In this document: piece by piece, positions 8,242-17,088 of the stretch
Position numbering within the stretch: the first letter of the stretch is position 1
Layout: every line of letters begins with the position of its first letter
Assembly: GCA_963801105.1 (NCBI GenBank)
Contig: CAWDDH010000003.1
Location: 3,348,001 to 3,412,000 of the forward strand
Direction of reading: 5' to 3'
DNA from: JAENVU01 sp963801105
GTDB taxonomy: Bacteria; Actinomycetota; Acidimicrobiia; IMCC26256; JAENVU01
DNA length: 64,000 nucleotides
Made by a program: the position numbers and the translations under genes
Notes under the pieces: model-generated
What the model was told of the DNA's origin: nothing
Seen by the model: the letters and a program-made list of their open reading frames with translations, nothing else
Databases searched by the model: none

Positions 8242-9996
8242 ATGCGAACTCGACGATTGGGGCCGGTGGCGAGAACCCTGGTCCTCACCACACTCGGCAT
8301 GCTCGCGGGTCTCGCCATCGTCATCGCTTCCACGCTCACCATACGCGGAACCCGTTCGCTCGCTCGCGAGCAGGCGGCGCGCACCGTGCCCGCCCAGACT
8401 GCACTCCGCCGGACGTGGGAGGCGGCGACGGACGGCCAGGCGCTGTTCCTCACCTCCGTCCAGTCCCGGGATCCCGCGGAGCACGCGACGGCGCTCACCG
8501 CCGCCCAGACCGCGGGTCAGGTCAAGGACGCGGCGTGGGCCGAGTACCTCCGTCACGCGCTCGACCGGCCCGGCGAGCGCGCGCTCCAGCGCAGCTACAC
8601 CGAGAACTCGGCCCAGTCCGTCAAGCTGGCGGCAACCCTGCTCGCCACGAGCCCCGACGACCCCACCTTCGCCGCGAAACTGGCGGAAGAGCGTCGCACC
8701 TCGAAAGTGGCCAACGAAACGCTCGCGTCGATCGAGTCACGCATCTACGCCCCGACATTGCAGCAGTCGACCTCAGCCGTCGTGAGCGGCCTCGACCGGC
8801 AGCGGACCGTCGACTATGTCTCGTTCGGCGCGACCGGACTCATCTTCTGCGGGTTCGCGCTCGTGCTCATGCGCGGCTACCGCGACGACGAGCGCCGGAT
8901 GAGAACCGAGGCCGCCGAAATGCGCACCGAGGCCAGATACTCGAACGTGGAGACGACCCTGCAACGGGCGCTCGAGATGGAGCACTCCGAGGGAGGTGTC
9001 TTCGACGTGATCGCCCAGGCCCTGACGATCGTGGACAGCGAATGTCCGTCCGAGCTGCTGCTCGCGGACTCGAGCCATGCACACTTCCAGCAGGTGCTGA
9101 ACACCGCGCCGGAGGCCGACGCGGCCTGCCGGGTCGGGTCGCCCGAGGAGTGCCCGGCGACGATGAGCGGCCAGACGCAGTTCTTCGCCACCAGCGCGGC
9201 GCTCGACACCTGCCCGTACCTTCGCGGCCGGACCGACGAGGTGTGGGCCAGGTGTGTGCCGGTGGGCATCGCGGGTCGCGCGACCGGCGTGCTGCACATG
9301 CAACGGCCGATCGAGTTCGTGGCCGGCGACAACGGCCGCGGGTGGGAGCTCATCGCCCGCAAGCTCGGCGACCGCCTGGGCATGCTCCGCGCGTTCGCCC
9401 GGTCGGAGACCCAGGCGCACACCGATCCCTTGACCGGATTGCTCAACCGCCGCAGCCTCGAGGCCCGCACGCGGGACCTCACCGAGGACGGTCTGCCCTT
9501 CGTGGTCGCGTACGGAGACCTCGACCACTTCAAGCTGCTCAACGACGTGCACGGCCACGACACCGGCGATCGCGCGCTGCGGCTCTTCGCACGGGTCCTC
9601 CGCGACTCCGTCCGCCCGAACGACATTCCCGCCCGGTACGGGGGCGAGGAGTTCGTCGTCGTGCTCCCCGACTGCACGATCGACAACGCCGTGGCGGCAA
9701 TCGAGCGGGTGCGCGACCGGCTGCGCAACGACCTCGAGGAGACGGACATGCCCCTCTTCACCGTGAGCTTCGGACTGGCCGCGTCCTCGGCGAACGCCAG
9801 CTTCGGCGAGACCGTCGACGCCGCGGACCAGGCGCTCCTGCGCTCGAAGCGCGCGGGGCGCGACTGTGTCTCGATCGCCGAGCCCCATGGGAACGAGCCC
9901 CCGGTCGTGGCGTCGACCCCGCCGGCTCCGGATGAGTCATCCGCGGACGACGGAGCGCAGGAATCGGTCGGAGGCGACGTCGCACACCGCGGCTGA
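8242..9996 (+). CDS. Membrane-anchored GGDEF diguanylate cyclase
   Basis: The 584-residue protein has a first membrane helix at about residues 10-35, a helical extracellular sensor region of about 150 residues, and a second membrane helix at about 190-211. A coiled linker and a GAF-like cytoplasmic region follow (about 230-400), then a GGDEF domain. The active site is GGEEF at 467-471. The product-inhibition I-site RxxD is intact as RPND at 458-461, exactly five residues before it. Diguanylate cyclases make c-di-GMP from two GTP. The start at 8242 is preferred over earlier in-frame ATGs because AGGAGA lies about 7 nt upstream and the first helix follows at once. A BldD-like protein with a c-di-GMP signature is encoded at 38645-39130. 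Confidence 0.92.
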   Translation: MRTRRLGPVARTLVLTTLGMLAGLAIVIASTLTIRGTRSLAREQAARTVPAQTALRRTWEAATDGQALFLTSVQSRDPAEHATALTAAQTAGQVKDAAWAEYLRHALDRPGERALQRSYTENSAQSVKLAATLLATSPDDPTFAAKLAEERRTSKVANETLASIESRIYAPTLQQSTSAVVSGLDRQRTVDYVSFGATGLIFCGFALVLMRGYRDDERRMRTEAAEMRTEARYSNVETTLQRALEMEHSEGGVFDVIAQALTIVDSECPSELLLADSSHAHFQQVLNTAPEADAACRVGSPEECPATMSGQTQFFATSAALDTCPYLRGRTDEVWARCVPVGIAGRATGVLHMQRPIEFVAGDNGRGWELIARKLGDRLGMLRAFARSETQAHTDPLTGLLNRRSLEARTRDLTEDGLPFVVAYGDLDHFKLLNDVHGHDTGDRALRLFARVLRDSVRPNDIPARYGGEEFVVVLPDCTIDNAVAAIERVRDRLRNDLEETDMPLFTVSFGLAASSANASFGETVDAADQALLRSKRAGRDCVSIAEPHGNEPPVVASTPPAPDESSADDGAQESVGGDVAHRG

Positions 9997-10020
9997 TCCC
10001 CACGCGGTGGCACGGGGATC
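9995..10020. terminator. Hairpin between convergent genes, candidate bidirectional terminator
   Basis: GATCCCC (9995-10001) and GGGGATC (10014-10020) form a 7-bp inverted repeat with a 12-nt loop. It begins at the stop codon of the GGDEF gene and lies before the convergent sulfatase-like gene. No T-run follows, so termination efficiency is uncertain. Confidence 0.4.
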
Positions 10021-10032
10021 GCGCGTCGACGG

Positions 10033-12021
10033 TCAGCCTCGACCGATCGGGTGCAGCACCGGATCACTCACCGGTCCGTCGACGACGGAGATGGAGAGGT
10101 CGTTGCGCCCGGGGCGAAGGAACGACTCGGAGACGACGAACCGCGCGCGGTGATCGTCGGCCGGCGTATACGTGCCTGCGACCACGCCGTTCACGACGAG
10201 TGCAACCGTTGCGCCGGCGGCGCCCCGCACGTCGGCCCGGACCATCGTCGGGACACGCCCCGACGGCGGGTCGTACTCGAGCGTCGCCTCGTCCAGCCGA
10301 ACGCTCCCGGCCACGGGACTCCCCGAACCCAGCGTGCTCGCCGCGCGTCCGACCACGTCGGGATAGGCCCCCGTGCGCAGCGGAGCCAGTGCGTCGCGCC
10401 CCCGGTAGCCCGGCGCGCGGGTGAGCAGATCCTGGAACCGTTGCGTCCCGTGGATCTCGATCCGCCCGTTGGCGTCGGTCGTGACCTGGTTCTGATCGAA
10501 CGGCACGAGGTACTTCGTCGTACTCCTGCGCGCCGGTCCACGCAGCGAGCGCCCGTCGACCGGGGCGCTCAACTTCACTCCGACGATGTCGGCGACCGTC
10601 GGAAGGATGTCGACGGACTCGGCGTTGCGGTCGTCCACGCGGCCCGAGGTCTGGCCCGGCGACTTGATGAAGAGCGGACTCCACGCGATCTCGGTGAGGT
10701 TCTCCGGGGTGGTCGCGCGCAGCGGTTCCAGGTCGTCGAACGCGACGCCGTGATCCGCGGTCACGACGACCAGCGACCGGTCGAGCGCGCCCTGTGTCTG
10801 GAGGCGGTCGAGCACCTCGCCGAGCAGGTGGTCCGTGTACTGGAGTTGGAGCAGGTGACGCTCGCGGCCGACGCGTGCGACCTCCGGATCGACCCACGCG
10901 TACGTGTACGGCGAGATGCCGTTGTCGGTGCCTTCGTCGTAGGTCCGGCCCGAGGGCAGGAGGTTCCACGGAACGTGCGGGAGGATCGCGTGCACGAAGT
11001 CGAGGCGGGGTCCCGCGGTCGACGCGATGTCCCGGGTGAAGTCCTCGAACCTCGGCCCGCGGTCGGCCTGGTCGGATCCGATCATCACGTCGACGACCGG
11101 CGCGGCACGGTGGAACCGCTGCTTCCACAGGTCGACCGACGGCCGGACGAGGTGCCGGACGCCGCCGCCCGCACCTCCGGCGCACAGGCGCGGCGGGCAC
11201 AGGGCCGTCAGTGGCTCTTCGACGTGGAACGTATACCCCGGCCCCAGCATCGTGAACAGGTTCTGGGGGAACTGGCTGACGACGGGCGCCACCGGATGGT
11301 CGGCGGGGATGCGACCGCTCAGGATTGCGGGCACGGCGCGACCCGTCGTCGAGGCGACGGTGGTGTTGTTCCGGTACCAGGTGCTCATCGACGCGAGCCG
11401 CGCGAAGTTCGGGAACACGCTCGCGTCGATGCCGCCGTTGCCGTCGAGCAGCGACGCGGTCGGGAACTCGTCGAAGGTCAGGAACACGACCGGGACGTGC
11501 GCGCCGCTCGCGGCCGTCTCCGGGTTCGCGCCCCCGAGGATGTCCGCGGCCGGCGAGAAGAACAGGAAGACGACGAGGAAGAGCGCCGGTGCCGCGGCGA
11601 GGTAGTCGACGAACTGCCGGGCGTTGACGAAGCGCAGCCAGAGCCAGCCCGCCAGCACCGCCGTCAGCACCGCCAATACCCAGATGAGCCCGCGGGACCA
11701 CGTGAGCGACTGGATCAGCGACTGGGCCACGAAGATCGCGACCAGGACCGCCAGGACGCCGACGTGGACCGCCGTGCGGACCCTGGTACCGAACCACCGG
11801 GTCGGCAGGGCGGCCGCCCAGAGCACGAATGGTGGACCGAGGACCCAGAGGACGCCGAAGAGCACCACCGTGCGCCCGGTGGCTCCCACCTCGAGCAGCG
11901 TCTCGGGCGACGCGCCGAACGAGGCGAGCACCGGTCGGGCAAAGACGAATCCGCACACGCCGACCAGTTGCAGCAGGAACCCGAGCTCCTGACGGACCGT
12001 CGCGCGTGATGGCCGTCTCAA
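10033..12021 (-). CDS. Membrane-anchored sulfatase/alkaline phosphatase superfamily protein
   Basis: This 662-residue protein has about five membrane helices in its first 165 residues, followed by an extracytoplasmic sulfatase-type domain. The domain opens with VVFLTFDEFP (metal-binding Asp), has a Ser/Thr-rich nucleophile region NTTVASTTGRAVPAILSG, and a later metal site VVTADHGVAF. These match the alkaline phosphatase superfamily that includes sulfatases and phosphoglycerol transferases such as LtaS/MdoB. The overall plan of helices plus sulfatase resembles envelope-modifying enzymes, but this exact family has no known substrate. The C-terminal 120 residues look like an added beta domain. 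The apparent start is TTG with AGGA just upstream; a later start would remove part of the first helix. Confidence 0.82.
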   Translation of the reverse strand: MRRPSRATVRQELGFLLQLVGVCGFVFARPVLASFGASPETLLEVGATGRTVVLFGVLWVLGPPFVLWAAALPTRWFGTRVRTAVHVGVLAVLVAIFVAQSLIQSLTWSRGLIWVLAVLTAVLAGWLWLRFVNARQFVDYLAAAPALFLVVFLFFSPAADILGGANPETAASGAHVPVVFLTFDEFPTASLLDGNGGIDASVFPNFARLASMSTWYRNNTTVASTTGRAVPAILSGRIPADHPVAPVVSQFPQNLFTMLGPGYTFHVEEPLTALCPPRLCAGGAGGGVRHLVRPSVDLWKQRFHRAAPVVDVMIGSDQADRGPRFEDFTRDIASTAGPRLDFVHAILPHVPWNLLPSGRTYDEGTDNGISPYTYAWVDPEVARVGRERHLLQLQYTDHLLGEVLDRLQTQGALDRSLVVVTADHGVAFDDLEPLRATTPENLTEIAWSPLFIKSPGQTSGRVDDRNAESVDILPTVADIVGVKLSAPVDGRSLRGPARRSTTKYLVPFDQNQVTTDANGRIEIHGTQRFQDLLTRAPGYRGRDALAPLRTGAYPDVVGRAASTLGSGSPVAGSVRLDEATLEYDPPSGRVPTMVRADVRGAAGATVALVVNGVVAGTYTPADDHRARFVVSESFLRPGRNDLSISVVDGPVSDPVLHPIGRG

Positions 12022-12148
12022 GTCCTAGATCCCCCGGGAACGGTCGGTCGGCAGTGGCCCCGAAGTCGTGTCCCCTACGTCCTCGGCGGACCAGTGAGAC
12101 TACGCGAGCCGTCGATCGAGGTCCGCGCGGGCCGCTGCCGACCGCCGC

Positions 12149-12754
12149 CTACTCGATGACCTTGTCCTTGGGCGTCCGCATGGCGTGGACGGCCCCGGCG
12201 ATCGAGGCGAGCAACAGCACGAACGCAGCCAGGAACGCCACGAGCGCGGCCTGCTCGGCCTTGCGACCGAACTCGCTGAAGCCGTACGAGGTGAGCAGCA
12301 GACCGCGCAGTGTCTCGCCGCGGAACAGCGTCTCGACCTTGCCCTCGAGTGCGCTCGCCTGGCCGTCGAGCGCCTTCGCGTCAGCCGCGCCCTGCTCCTG
12401 GGCGGCGGTGGCCTCCCCGCGCAGTGCACGAGCATCACTGCTCGTCTGCGAGTACGTCTTCCCGTCGTTGACCTCACTCAGGTGGAGCGCGATGTACTGG
12501 TTGGCGTAGCACTCGGCCTGCTTGCCCTCGACGAGCGGCTTGCCCGCGTTGTCCACGAGGCACGCAGCCTTCTTCTCGGCCGGCTGGAGCGCCTGCGCCG
12601 GCGTGAACGTGATGCGCTGCGCACGCAGCTGGTCGTGGACGTAGTTGTTCGCGAAGTTCGCGTTGGACTGCAACACCAACCCCAACGCGAACAGCAGCGC
12701 GGCGAGCAACAGGCCGCCGGCCACGAAGAACTTGTCCAGCGTCGATCGCTTCAC
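12149..12754 (-). CDS. Two-helix membrane protein of unknown function
   Basis: The 201-residue protein has an N-terminal membrane helix (about 8-28), an extracytoplasmic region with two cysteines (AACLVDN and AECYANQY, likely a disulfide), an Ala/Gln-rich helical stretch, and a second helix (about 165-188) ending in a short charged tail. I recognise this as a conserved actinobacterial hypothetical but know of no function. The start is GTG at 12754, with AGGGGGA about 6 nt upstream. It diverges from the acyl-CoA dehydrogenase gene; the roughly 170-bp gap between them is the only sizeable regulatory space nearby and shows no clear motif. Confidence 0.65.
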   Translation of the reverse strand: MKRSTLDKFFVAGGLLLAALLFALGLVLQSNANFANNYVHDQLRAQRITFTPAQALQPAEKKAACLVDNAGKPLVEGKQAECYANQYIALHLSEVNDGKTYSQTSSDARALRGEATAAQEQGAADAKALDGQASALEGKVETLFRGETLRGLLLTSYGFSEFGRKAEQAALVAFLAAFVLLLASIAGAVHAMRTPKDKVIE

Positions 12755-12923
12755 GAGGATCCCCCTGCGGTCGGGCGCCCGGGAGTCCGGACGGCATATC
12801 GACGAGTGTCGTGGATCCGACGCCGAGCATCACAGGGTCGGAGGACCCTGATCGGGCGACCGACCGGCCCTCCGGCCGACTCCGGTGCGCCCGGGTCCGG
12901 CCGGCGCGCCAGACTGTCCCGCG

Positions 12924-14669
12924 ATGACTGACTATGTCCCTCCCCTTGCCGACATCGCGGACGTCCTCGACGAATGCGGACTCGCCGAGATCGCCACGTA
13001 TCCCGACTTCGAGCACGTCGACGCCGGCGCCGTCCCCGACCTCCTGAGCGAGGCCGGGCGATTCTTCGCCGAGACCGTGGCCCCGCTGAACGTGATCGGC
13101 GACCAGGTCGGGAGCGTGCACAACCCCGACAACTCGGTCACGACACCTCCGGGCTTCGCGGCGGCGTACCGGCAGTACGTCGACGCGGGCTGGGGCGCCG
13201 TCGCCGCGTCGCCGGAGTATGACGGCGGTGGCTTCCCCTTCCTCGTCGGCGTGGTGTTCGAGGAGCTCATCTCCACCGCGAACCTGTCGTTCAGCATGTG
13301 CCCGCTCCTCTCGCAGGGCGCGTCCCGCCTGCTCGAGGCCCACGGCTCGGACGAGCTGAAGGCCACGTACATGCCGAAGATGATCACCGGAGAGTGGACC
13401 GGCACCATGTGCCTGACCGAGCCCGACGCGGGATCGGATCTCGGTGCGATCCGGACCAAGGCCGAGCCCCGGCCGGACGGCACCTACCGCATCACCGGGA
13501 CGAAGATCTTCATCACCTTCGGTGAGCACGACCTGAGCGACCAGATCGTGCATCTCGTGCTCGCGCGCACGCCCGACGCCCCCGCGGGCACCAAGGGCAT
13601 CTCCTGCTTCGTCGTTCCCAAGCACCTCGTGAACGCCGACGGGTCGCTGGGTGACCGCAACGACGTCACGTGCCTCTCGATCGAGCACAAGATGGGCATC
13701 AAGGCGAGCCCGACGTGTGTGCTGTCCTTCGGCGAGGACGGCGAGGGCGCCGTCGGCGAGCTGATCGGCGAGCTCCACGGCGGAATGGTCGCGATGTTCA
13801 CGATGATGAACCACGCGCGCATCGGGGTGGCCGTCGAGGGTCTGGCCCTGGCCGAGCGCGCCTACCAGCAGGCCCACGCCTACGCCGCCGAGCGGCTCCA
13901 GGGCAGAACCCCGTCGACGCCGCGCGGCGAGCGCGCGCCGATCATCGAGCACCCGGACGTGCAGCGCATGCTGCTCACGATGCAATCGACCATCCAGGCG
14001 ATGCGTCGACTCATCTACACCACCGCGGCCGCCATCGACCGCGGCGAACACGCCCCGGATGTCGAGGTGCGCGAGCGCAACGAGGAGATCGCGGCCCTCT
14101 TCACCCCGCTCGCCAAGGCGTGGTCCACCGACGCCGGGTTCGACGTGACGTCGCTCGGCGTGCAGATCCACGGAGGCATGGGCTTCATCGAGGAGACCGG
14201 CGCCGCGCAGCACCTCCGCGACGCGCGCATCGCGATGATCTACGAAGGCACCAACGGCATCCAGGCGATGGACCTCGTGGGCCGCAAGCTCGGACTGCGC
14301 GGCGGTGCCGTCGTGATGGAGCACTTCGCGCGCATCGCCACCGACGTCGCCGCCGTCACCGATCCGGATCTCGCCGAGACCTGTGGCGCGATCACCAGTG
14401 CGCTGGCGTCCGCCCGTGAGGCCTCGGCGTGGTTGACCGGCGTGAAGACGGTCGAGGACGCGCTCGCCGGGGCGACGCCGTACCTACGACTCCTCGCGAT
14501 GCTCACGGCCGGTCACCTGATGCTCCGCTCCGCGATCGCGGCCGCGGGGACGGATCGTGCCGCCGACCAGCAGCGCACCACACGGTTCTTCTGCGAGCAG
14601 CTGCTGCCCACGGCGACCGCGCTCCTGCCGGCGATCACGGCCGGCGCGGATGCGCTGACCGGTGCGTGA
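12924..14669 (+). CDS. Acyl-CoA dehydrogenase (long form)
   Basis: The 581-residue flavoprotein would introduce the alpha-beta double bond in an acyl-CoA during fatty acid or related degradation. It carries the substrate/FAD motif CLTEPDAGSD and a G(T)KIFIT segment in the middle domain, LGVQIHGGMGFIEE, and the C-terminal YEGTNGIQAMDLVGRK. The Glu in the last motif is the usual catalytic base in this family. At 581 residues it is longer than the standard 380; the extra N-terminal helix bundle and C-terminal extension match the long DmdC/FadE-like subgroup. The ATG at 12924 begins MTDYVPPL, the usual start for this subgroup. No CoA ligase or hydratase lies beside it. Confidence 0.9.
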   Translation: MTDYVPPLADIADVLDECGLAEIATYPDFEHVDAGAVPDLLSEAGRFFAETVAPLNVIGDQVGSVHNPDNSVTTPPGFAAAYRQYVDAGWGAVAASPEYDGGGFPFLVGVVFEELISTANLSFSMCPLLSQGASRLLEAHGSDELKATYMPKMITGEWTGTMCLTEPDAGSDLGAIRTKAEPRPDGTYRITGTKIFITFGEHDLSDQIVHLVLARTPDAPAGTKGISCFVVPKHLVNADGSLGDRNDVTCLSIEHKMGIKASPTCVLSFGEDGEGAVGELIGELHGGMVAMFTMMNHARIGVAVEGLALAERAYQQAHAYAAERLQGRTPSTPRGERAPIIEHPDVQRMLLTMQSTIQAMRRLIYTTAAAIDRGEHAPDVEVRERNEEIAALFTPLAKAWSTDAGFDVTSLGVQIHGGMGFIEETGAAQHLRDARIAMIYEGTNGIQAMDLVGRKLGLRGGAVVMEHFARIATDVAAVTDPDLAETCGAITSALASAREASAWLTGVKTVEDALAGATPYLRLLAMLTAGHLMLRSAIAAAGTDRAADQQRTTRFFCEQLLPTATALLPAITAGADALTGA

Positions 14670-14670
14670 G

Positions 14671-14746
14671 TGGCTCCGGGGGAGAGACTCGAACTCTCAA
14701 CATCATCGTTAACAGCGACGCGCTCTGCCAATTGAGCTACCCCGGA
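14671..14746 (-). tRNA. tRNA-Asn (anticodon GTT)
   Basis: The minus strand folds as a full tRNA. Acceptor TCCGGGG pairs with CCCCGGA, the D-stem is GCTC/GAGC, and anticodon stem CGTCG/CGATG encloses loop CTGTTAA with anticodon GTT. The T-arm GAGAG-TTCGAGT-CTCTC is intact, and discriminator G is followed by an encoded CCA. It lies 1 bp after the acyl-CoA dehydrogenase stop codon on the other strand and overlaps the 3' end of the HTH gene by 10 bases. Confidence 0.96.
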
Positions 14747-15387
14747 ATAGCGGCCGAGGATAGCAGCGCACGCTGCAGACCCATGATCCGCCGGTGAGTC
14801 GTCGAGCAGCAGTACCGGACGTACGCACACCCGTACTCGTGACGTGTCCTGCGGATCGTCGGATCCGCCGGCGGGCGGTAGGGGGTCCGGAACTGCGCCA
14901 ACGGAACCGCGGTCATCTCGGACCAGAAGCGGTGAGCAGCTTCGATGTCCAAGCCCTCGTGCAGGTACACGCGGACGCGGAGACGCGATTCGTCGATCTC
15001 GAAGAAGCGACGGAGCCAGGCGCAATGGAAGCGGATCATGAGCGGATCCGTATTCGCGAAGTTGACCTCACCACCTCCCTTGGAACCCTCCCCCGCGTAC
15101 AGGGCGGTGCCGGCGGCGAGGAAGGCCTCTTCGGACAGGGTCCCGATCCGGTCCGCGCCCCAGGCGTTCATGGCGTCGATCTCGGCGAGCTTGGCCAGGT
15201 GCAGCGCGCCGGGGTTGCGGAACAACGGCCGCTGGCGGGGTCTCGGCTCGAAGATGACGTCGCGCACCCAGACCGAGACCGACGACCGGGAGACCCCGAG
15301 CTCCTGCGCGATCTCCGCGAGCGTCCAGGACTGCGCACGCAGCGCACGCGCCCGCTCCTGCTCGACGACCTTGCCGCGGTAGCCCAT
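14737..15387 (-). CDS. Helix-turn-helix protein with LAGLIDADG-like core, unknown function
   Basis: The 216-residue protein starts with a resolvase/Xre-like helix-turn-helix (WTLAEIAQELGVSRSSVSVWV, about 21-41). The next part contains FLAAGTALYAGEGSK, then VNFANTDPLMIRFHCAWLRRFF and a YLHEGLDIEAA segment. The A/G-LY-GEG and N(T/S)DP-MI patterns resemble LAGLIDADG_3-type homing-endonuclease folds. This is a pattern-based guess; the family is widespread in Actinobacteria as a hypothetical. The TAG stop codon lies within the tRNA-Asn gene (TAG of GGGGTAGCTC), so the two genes share 10 bases and are probably co-transcribed. A role in DNA binding near tRNA is conceivable but unproven. Confidence 0.75.
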   Translation of the reverse strand: MGYRGKVVEQERARALRAQSWTLAEIAQELGVSRSSVSVWVRDVIFEPRPRQRPLFRNPGALHLAKLAEIDAMNAWGADRIGTLSEEAFLAAGTALYAGEGSKGGGEVNFANTDPLMIRFHCAWLRRFFEIDESRLRVRVYLHEGLDIEAAHRFWSEMTAVPLAQFRTPYRPPADPTIRRTRHEYGCAYVRYCCSTTHRRIMGLQRALLSSAAIPG

Positions 15388-15465
15388 GCGGCTGAGCGTA
15401 GACGAACAGGTGTTCGGTCGACCCGGTCGGCATCACGACGGCCCGACGCGCTAGGAAGGGGGTCG

Positions 15466-15702
15466 ATGAAGTTCCGACTCGGCCTCGTCCTCGGCTTCGG
15501 CCTCGGCTACTACCTCGGCGCCCGCGCCGGACGTGCCCGCTACGAGCAGATGCGCCGCCGGCTCGAGCGCCTGCGCGACAGCCGGGTCTTCGAGCGCATG
15601 CAGGCCGCCGTCGAGCTCGGAGTCGAGCGCCTGCGCACCGACGACGAGACTGCGGAGAACCCGCTCCGTCTCGTCGACCCCGCGGTCGACGCACGCGGCT
15701 GA
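15466..15702 (+). CDS. Small YtxH-like membrane-anchored protein
   Basis: The 78-residue product starts MKFRLGLVLGFGLGYYLG, a Gly-rich single membrane helix, and continues with a charged amphipathic helix (AGRARYEQMRRRLERLRD). This plan resembles YtxH-like actinobacterial proteins with a glycine-zipper anchor and helical tail. The strong ribosome site AGGAAGGGGG sits about 5 nt before the ATG. A hairpin between it and the convergent rpoD gene probably ends both transcripts. No function is known. Confidence 0.65.
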   Translation: MKFRLGLVLGFGLGYYLGARAGRARYEQMRRRLERLRDSRVFERMQAAVELGVERLRTDDETAENPLRLVDPAVDARG

Positions 15703-15708
15703 CCGCGA

Positions 15709-15727
15709 CCGGGTGCCGCGCACCCGG
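15709..15727. terminator. GC-rich hairpin between convergent small membrane protein gene and rpoD
   Basis: CCGGGTG (15709-15715) pairs perfectly with CACCCGG (15721-15727) around a 5-nt loop, CCGCG. It lies in the 30-bp gap between two convergent stop codons, the expected place for a shared terminator. There is no T-run, as is common in high-GC actinobacteria. Confidence 0.5.
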
Positions 15728-15732
15728 ATGAC

Positions 15733-17088
15733 TCAGGTTTCCTCGAGGTAGTCCCGCAGGCGGTTCGATCGCGTCGGGTGTCGCAGCTTCGCGAGCGTCT
15801 TGGACTCGATCTGACGGATCCGCTCGCGCGTGACCTTGAACTCGCGGCCGACCTCTTCCAACGTGCGGACCTGACCGTCGTCGAGACCGAAGCGCATCCG
15901 CACGACCGCGCGCTCGCGGTCGTTCAGCTCCTCGAGCGCCTCCTCGATCGCCTCGGTGAGCAACGCACGCGCCGCGGCGGTCGCGGGAGCCGTGGCGTTC
16001 GGATCCTCGACGAAGTCGCCGAGTGAGGAGTCCTCCTCCTCCCCGACCGGTGCTTCGAGCGACACCGGCTCCTGGCCCAGCCGCTGGATCTCCCGCACGC
16101 GGTCAGGCGTGAGCTCGACCTTCTCCGCGATCTCCTCGACCGACGGCTCGCGGCCGAGTTCCTGGAGCATCTGGCGCTGCACCCGCGTGACCTTGTTCAT
16201 CGTCTCGACCATGTGCACCGGGATGCGGATGGTGCGCGCCTGGTCCGCGATGGCGCGCGTGATCGCCTGGCGGATCCACCAGGTCGCGTAGGTCGAGAAC
16301 TTGAAGCCCTTCGTGTAGTCGAACTTCTCCACCGCACGGATCAAGCCCAGGTTCCCCTCCTGGACCAGGTCGAGCAGCGCCATCCCCCGGCCCACGTACC
16401 GCTTGGCGATCGACACGACCAGCCGCAGGTTCGCCTCGATGAGATGGCTCTTGGCCAGCTCTCCGTCCCGGACGACCGCCCGCAGGCTCGCCCGCTGCTC
16501 GGGCGAGAGGTCCGGGTTGTCCGTGAGACGGGTCTCGGCGTCGATCCCGGCCTCGAAACGCTTCGCGAGGCTCACTTCCTGCGGCCCGGTGAGCAGCGGG
16601 ACCTTCCCGATCTCCTTCAGGTACATGCGGACGGGGTCGAAGCTCGCGCCCGCCTCCACCGCTCCACGCGTGTGACGGGGGCGCGCCGGACGCGGCGCAC
16701 GCGGCTCCTCGACCGGTACCGTCTCGACGACGGGCTCGGGGACCGGAGCGGGCGCGGGCGCGGGCACGGGCGGCGTGATCGGCTCGATCACCTTCCGGGG
16801 CTCGTCGTCGGCCGGACGGCTGGCGCGCCGTTCGTCCTCCCGCTGGAGCTCCTCGATGATCTCGTCGACGACCTGGACGCCGTTCACCTCGAGCCCGGCG
16901 TAGATGGCGGCGAGCTCCGCCGTGTCGGGCTCGAGGTCGGGCAGCGCCGCGAAGATCTCACCGGTCGTCACGAAGCCGCGATCGCGTACCCGCGCGACGA
17001 GGTCGTCGATGTCGCCGTTCGGGCGCGGCGGGGTGGTCGGCTCGACCGTCCCGTCCGCCTCGGGTGTGGTTGGTCCGTTCAGTTCCAC
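15733..17088 (-). CDS. rpoD: Primary sigma factor RpoD/SigA
   Basis: The 451-residue sigma-70 factor directs RNA polymerase to housekeeping promoters. Region 1.2 is visible as DPVRMYLKEIGKVPLLT, region 2 as RLVVSIAKRYVGRGMALLDL and STYATWWIRQAI, region 3 as the VEEIAEKVELTPDRV segment, and region 4.2 as LEEVGREFKVTRERIRQIES. Between an N-terminal helical region (about 15-60) and region 1.2 is a Pro/Ala-rich linker typical of actinobacterial SigA. The GTG at 17088 is the only plausible start before the conserved N-terminal helix; it overlaps the dnaG stop by 10 nt. No good Shine-Dalgarno is visible, so coupling to dnaG is likely. The dgt-dnaG-rpoD order matches the classical macromolecular synthesis operon. 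Confidence 0.95.
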   Translation of the reverse strand: MELNGPTTPEADGTVEPTTPPRPNGDIDDLVARVRDRGFVTTGEIFAALPDLEPDTAELAAIYAGLEVNGVQVVDEIIEELQREDERRASRPADDEPRKVIEPITPPVPAPAPAPVPEPVVETVPVEEPRAPRPARPRHTRGAVEAGASFDPVRMYLKEIGKVPLLTGPQEVSLAKRFEAGIDAETRLTDNPDLSPEQRASLRAVVRDGELAKSHLIEANLRLVVSIAKRYVGRGMALLDLVQEGNLGLIRAVEKFDYTKGFKFSTYATWWIRQAITRAIADQARTIRIPVHMVETMNKVTRVQRQMLQELGREPSVEEIAEKVELTPDRVREIQRLGQEPVSLEAPVGEEEDSSLGDFVEDPNATAPATAAARALLTEAIEEALEELNDRERAVVRMRFGLDDGQVRTLEEVGREFKVTRERIRQIESKTLAKLRHPTRSNRLRDYLEET

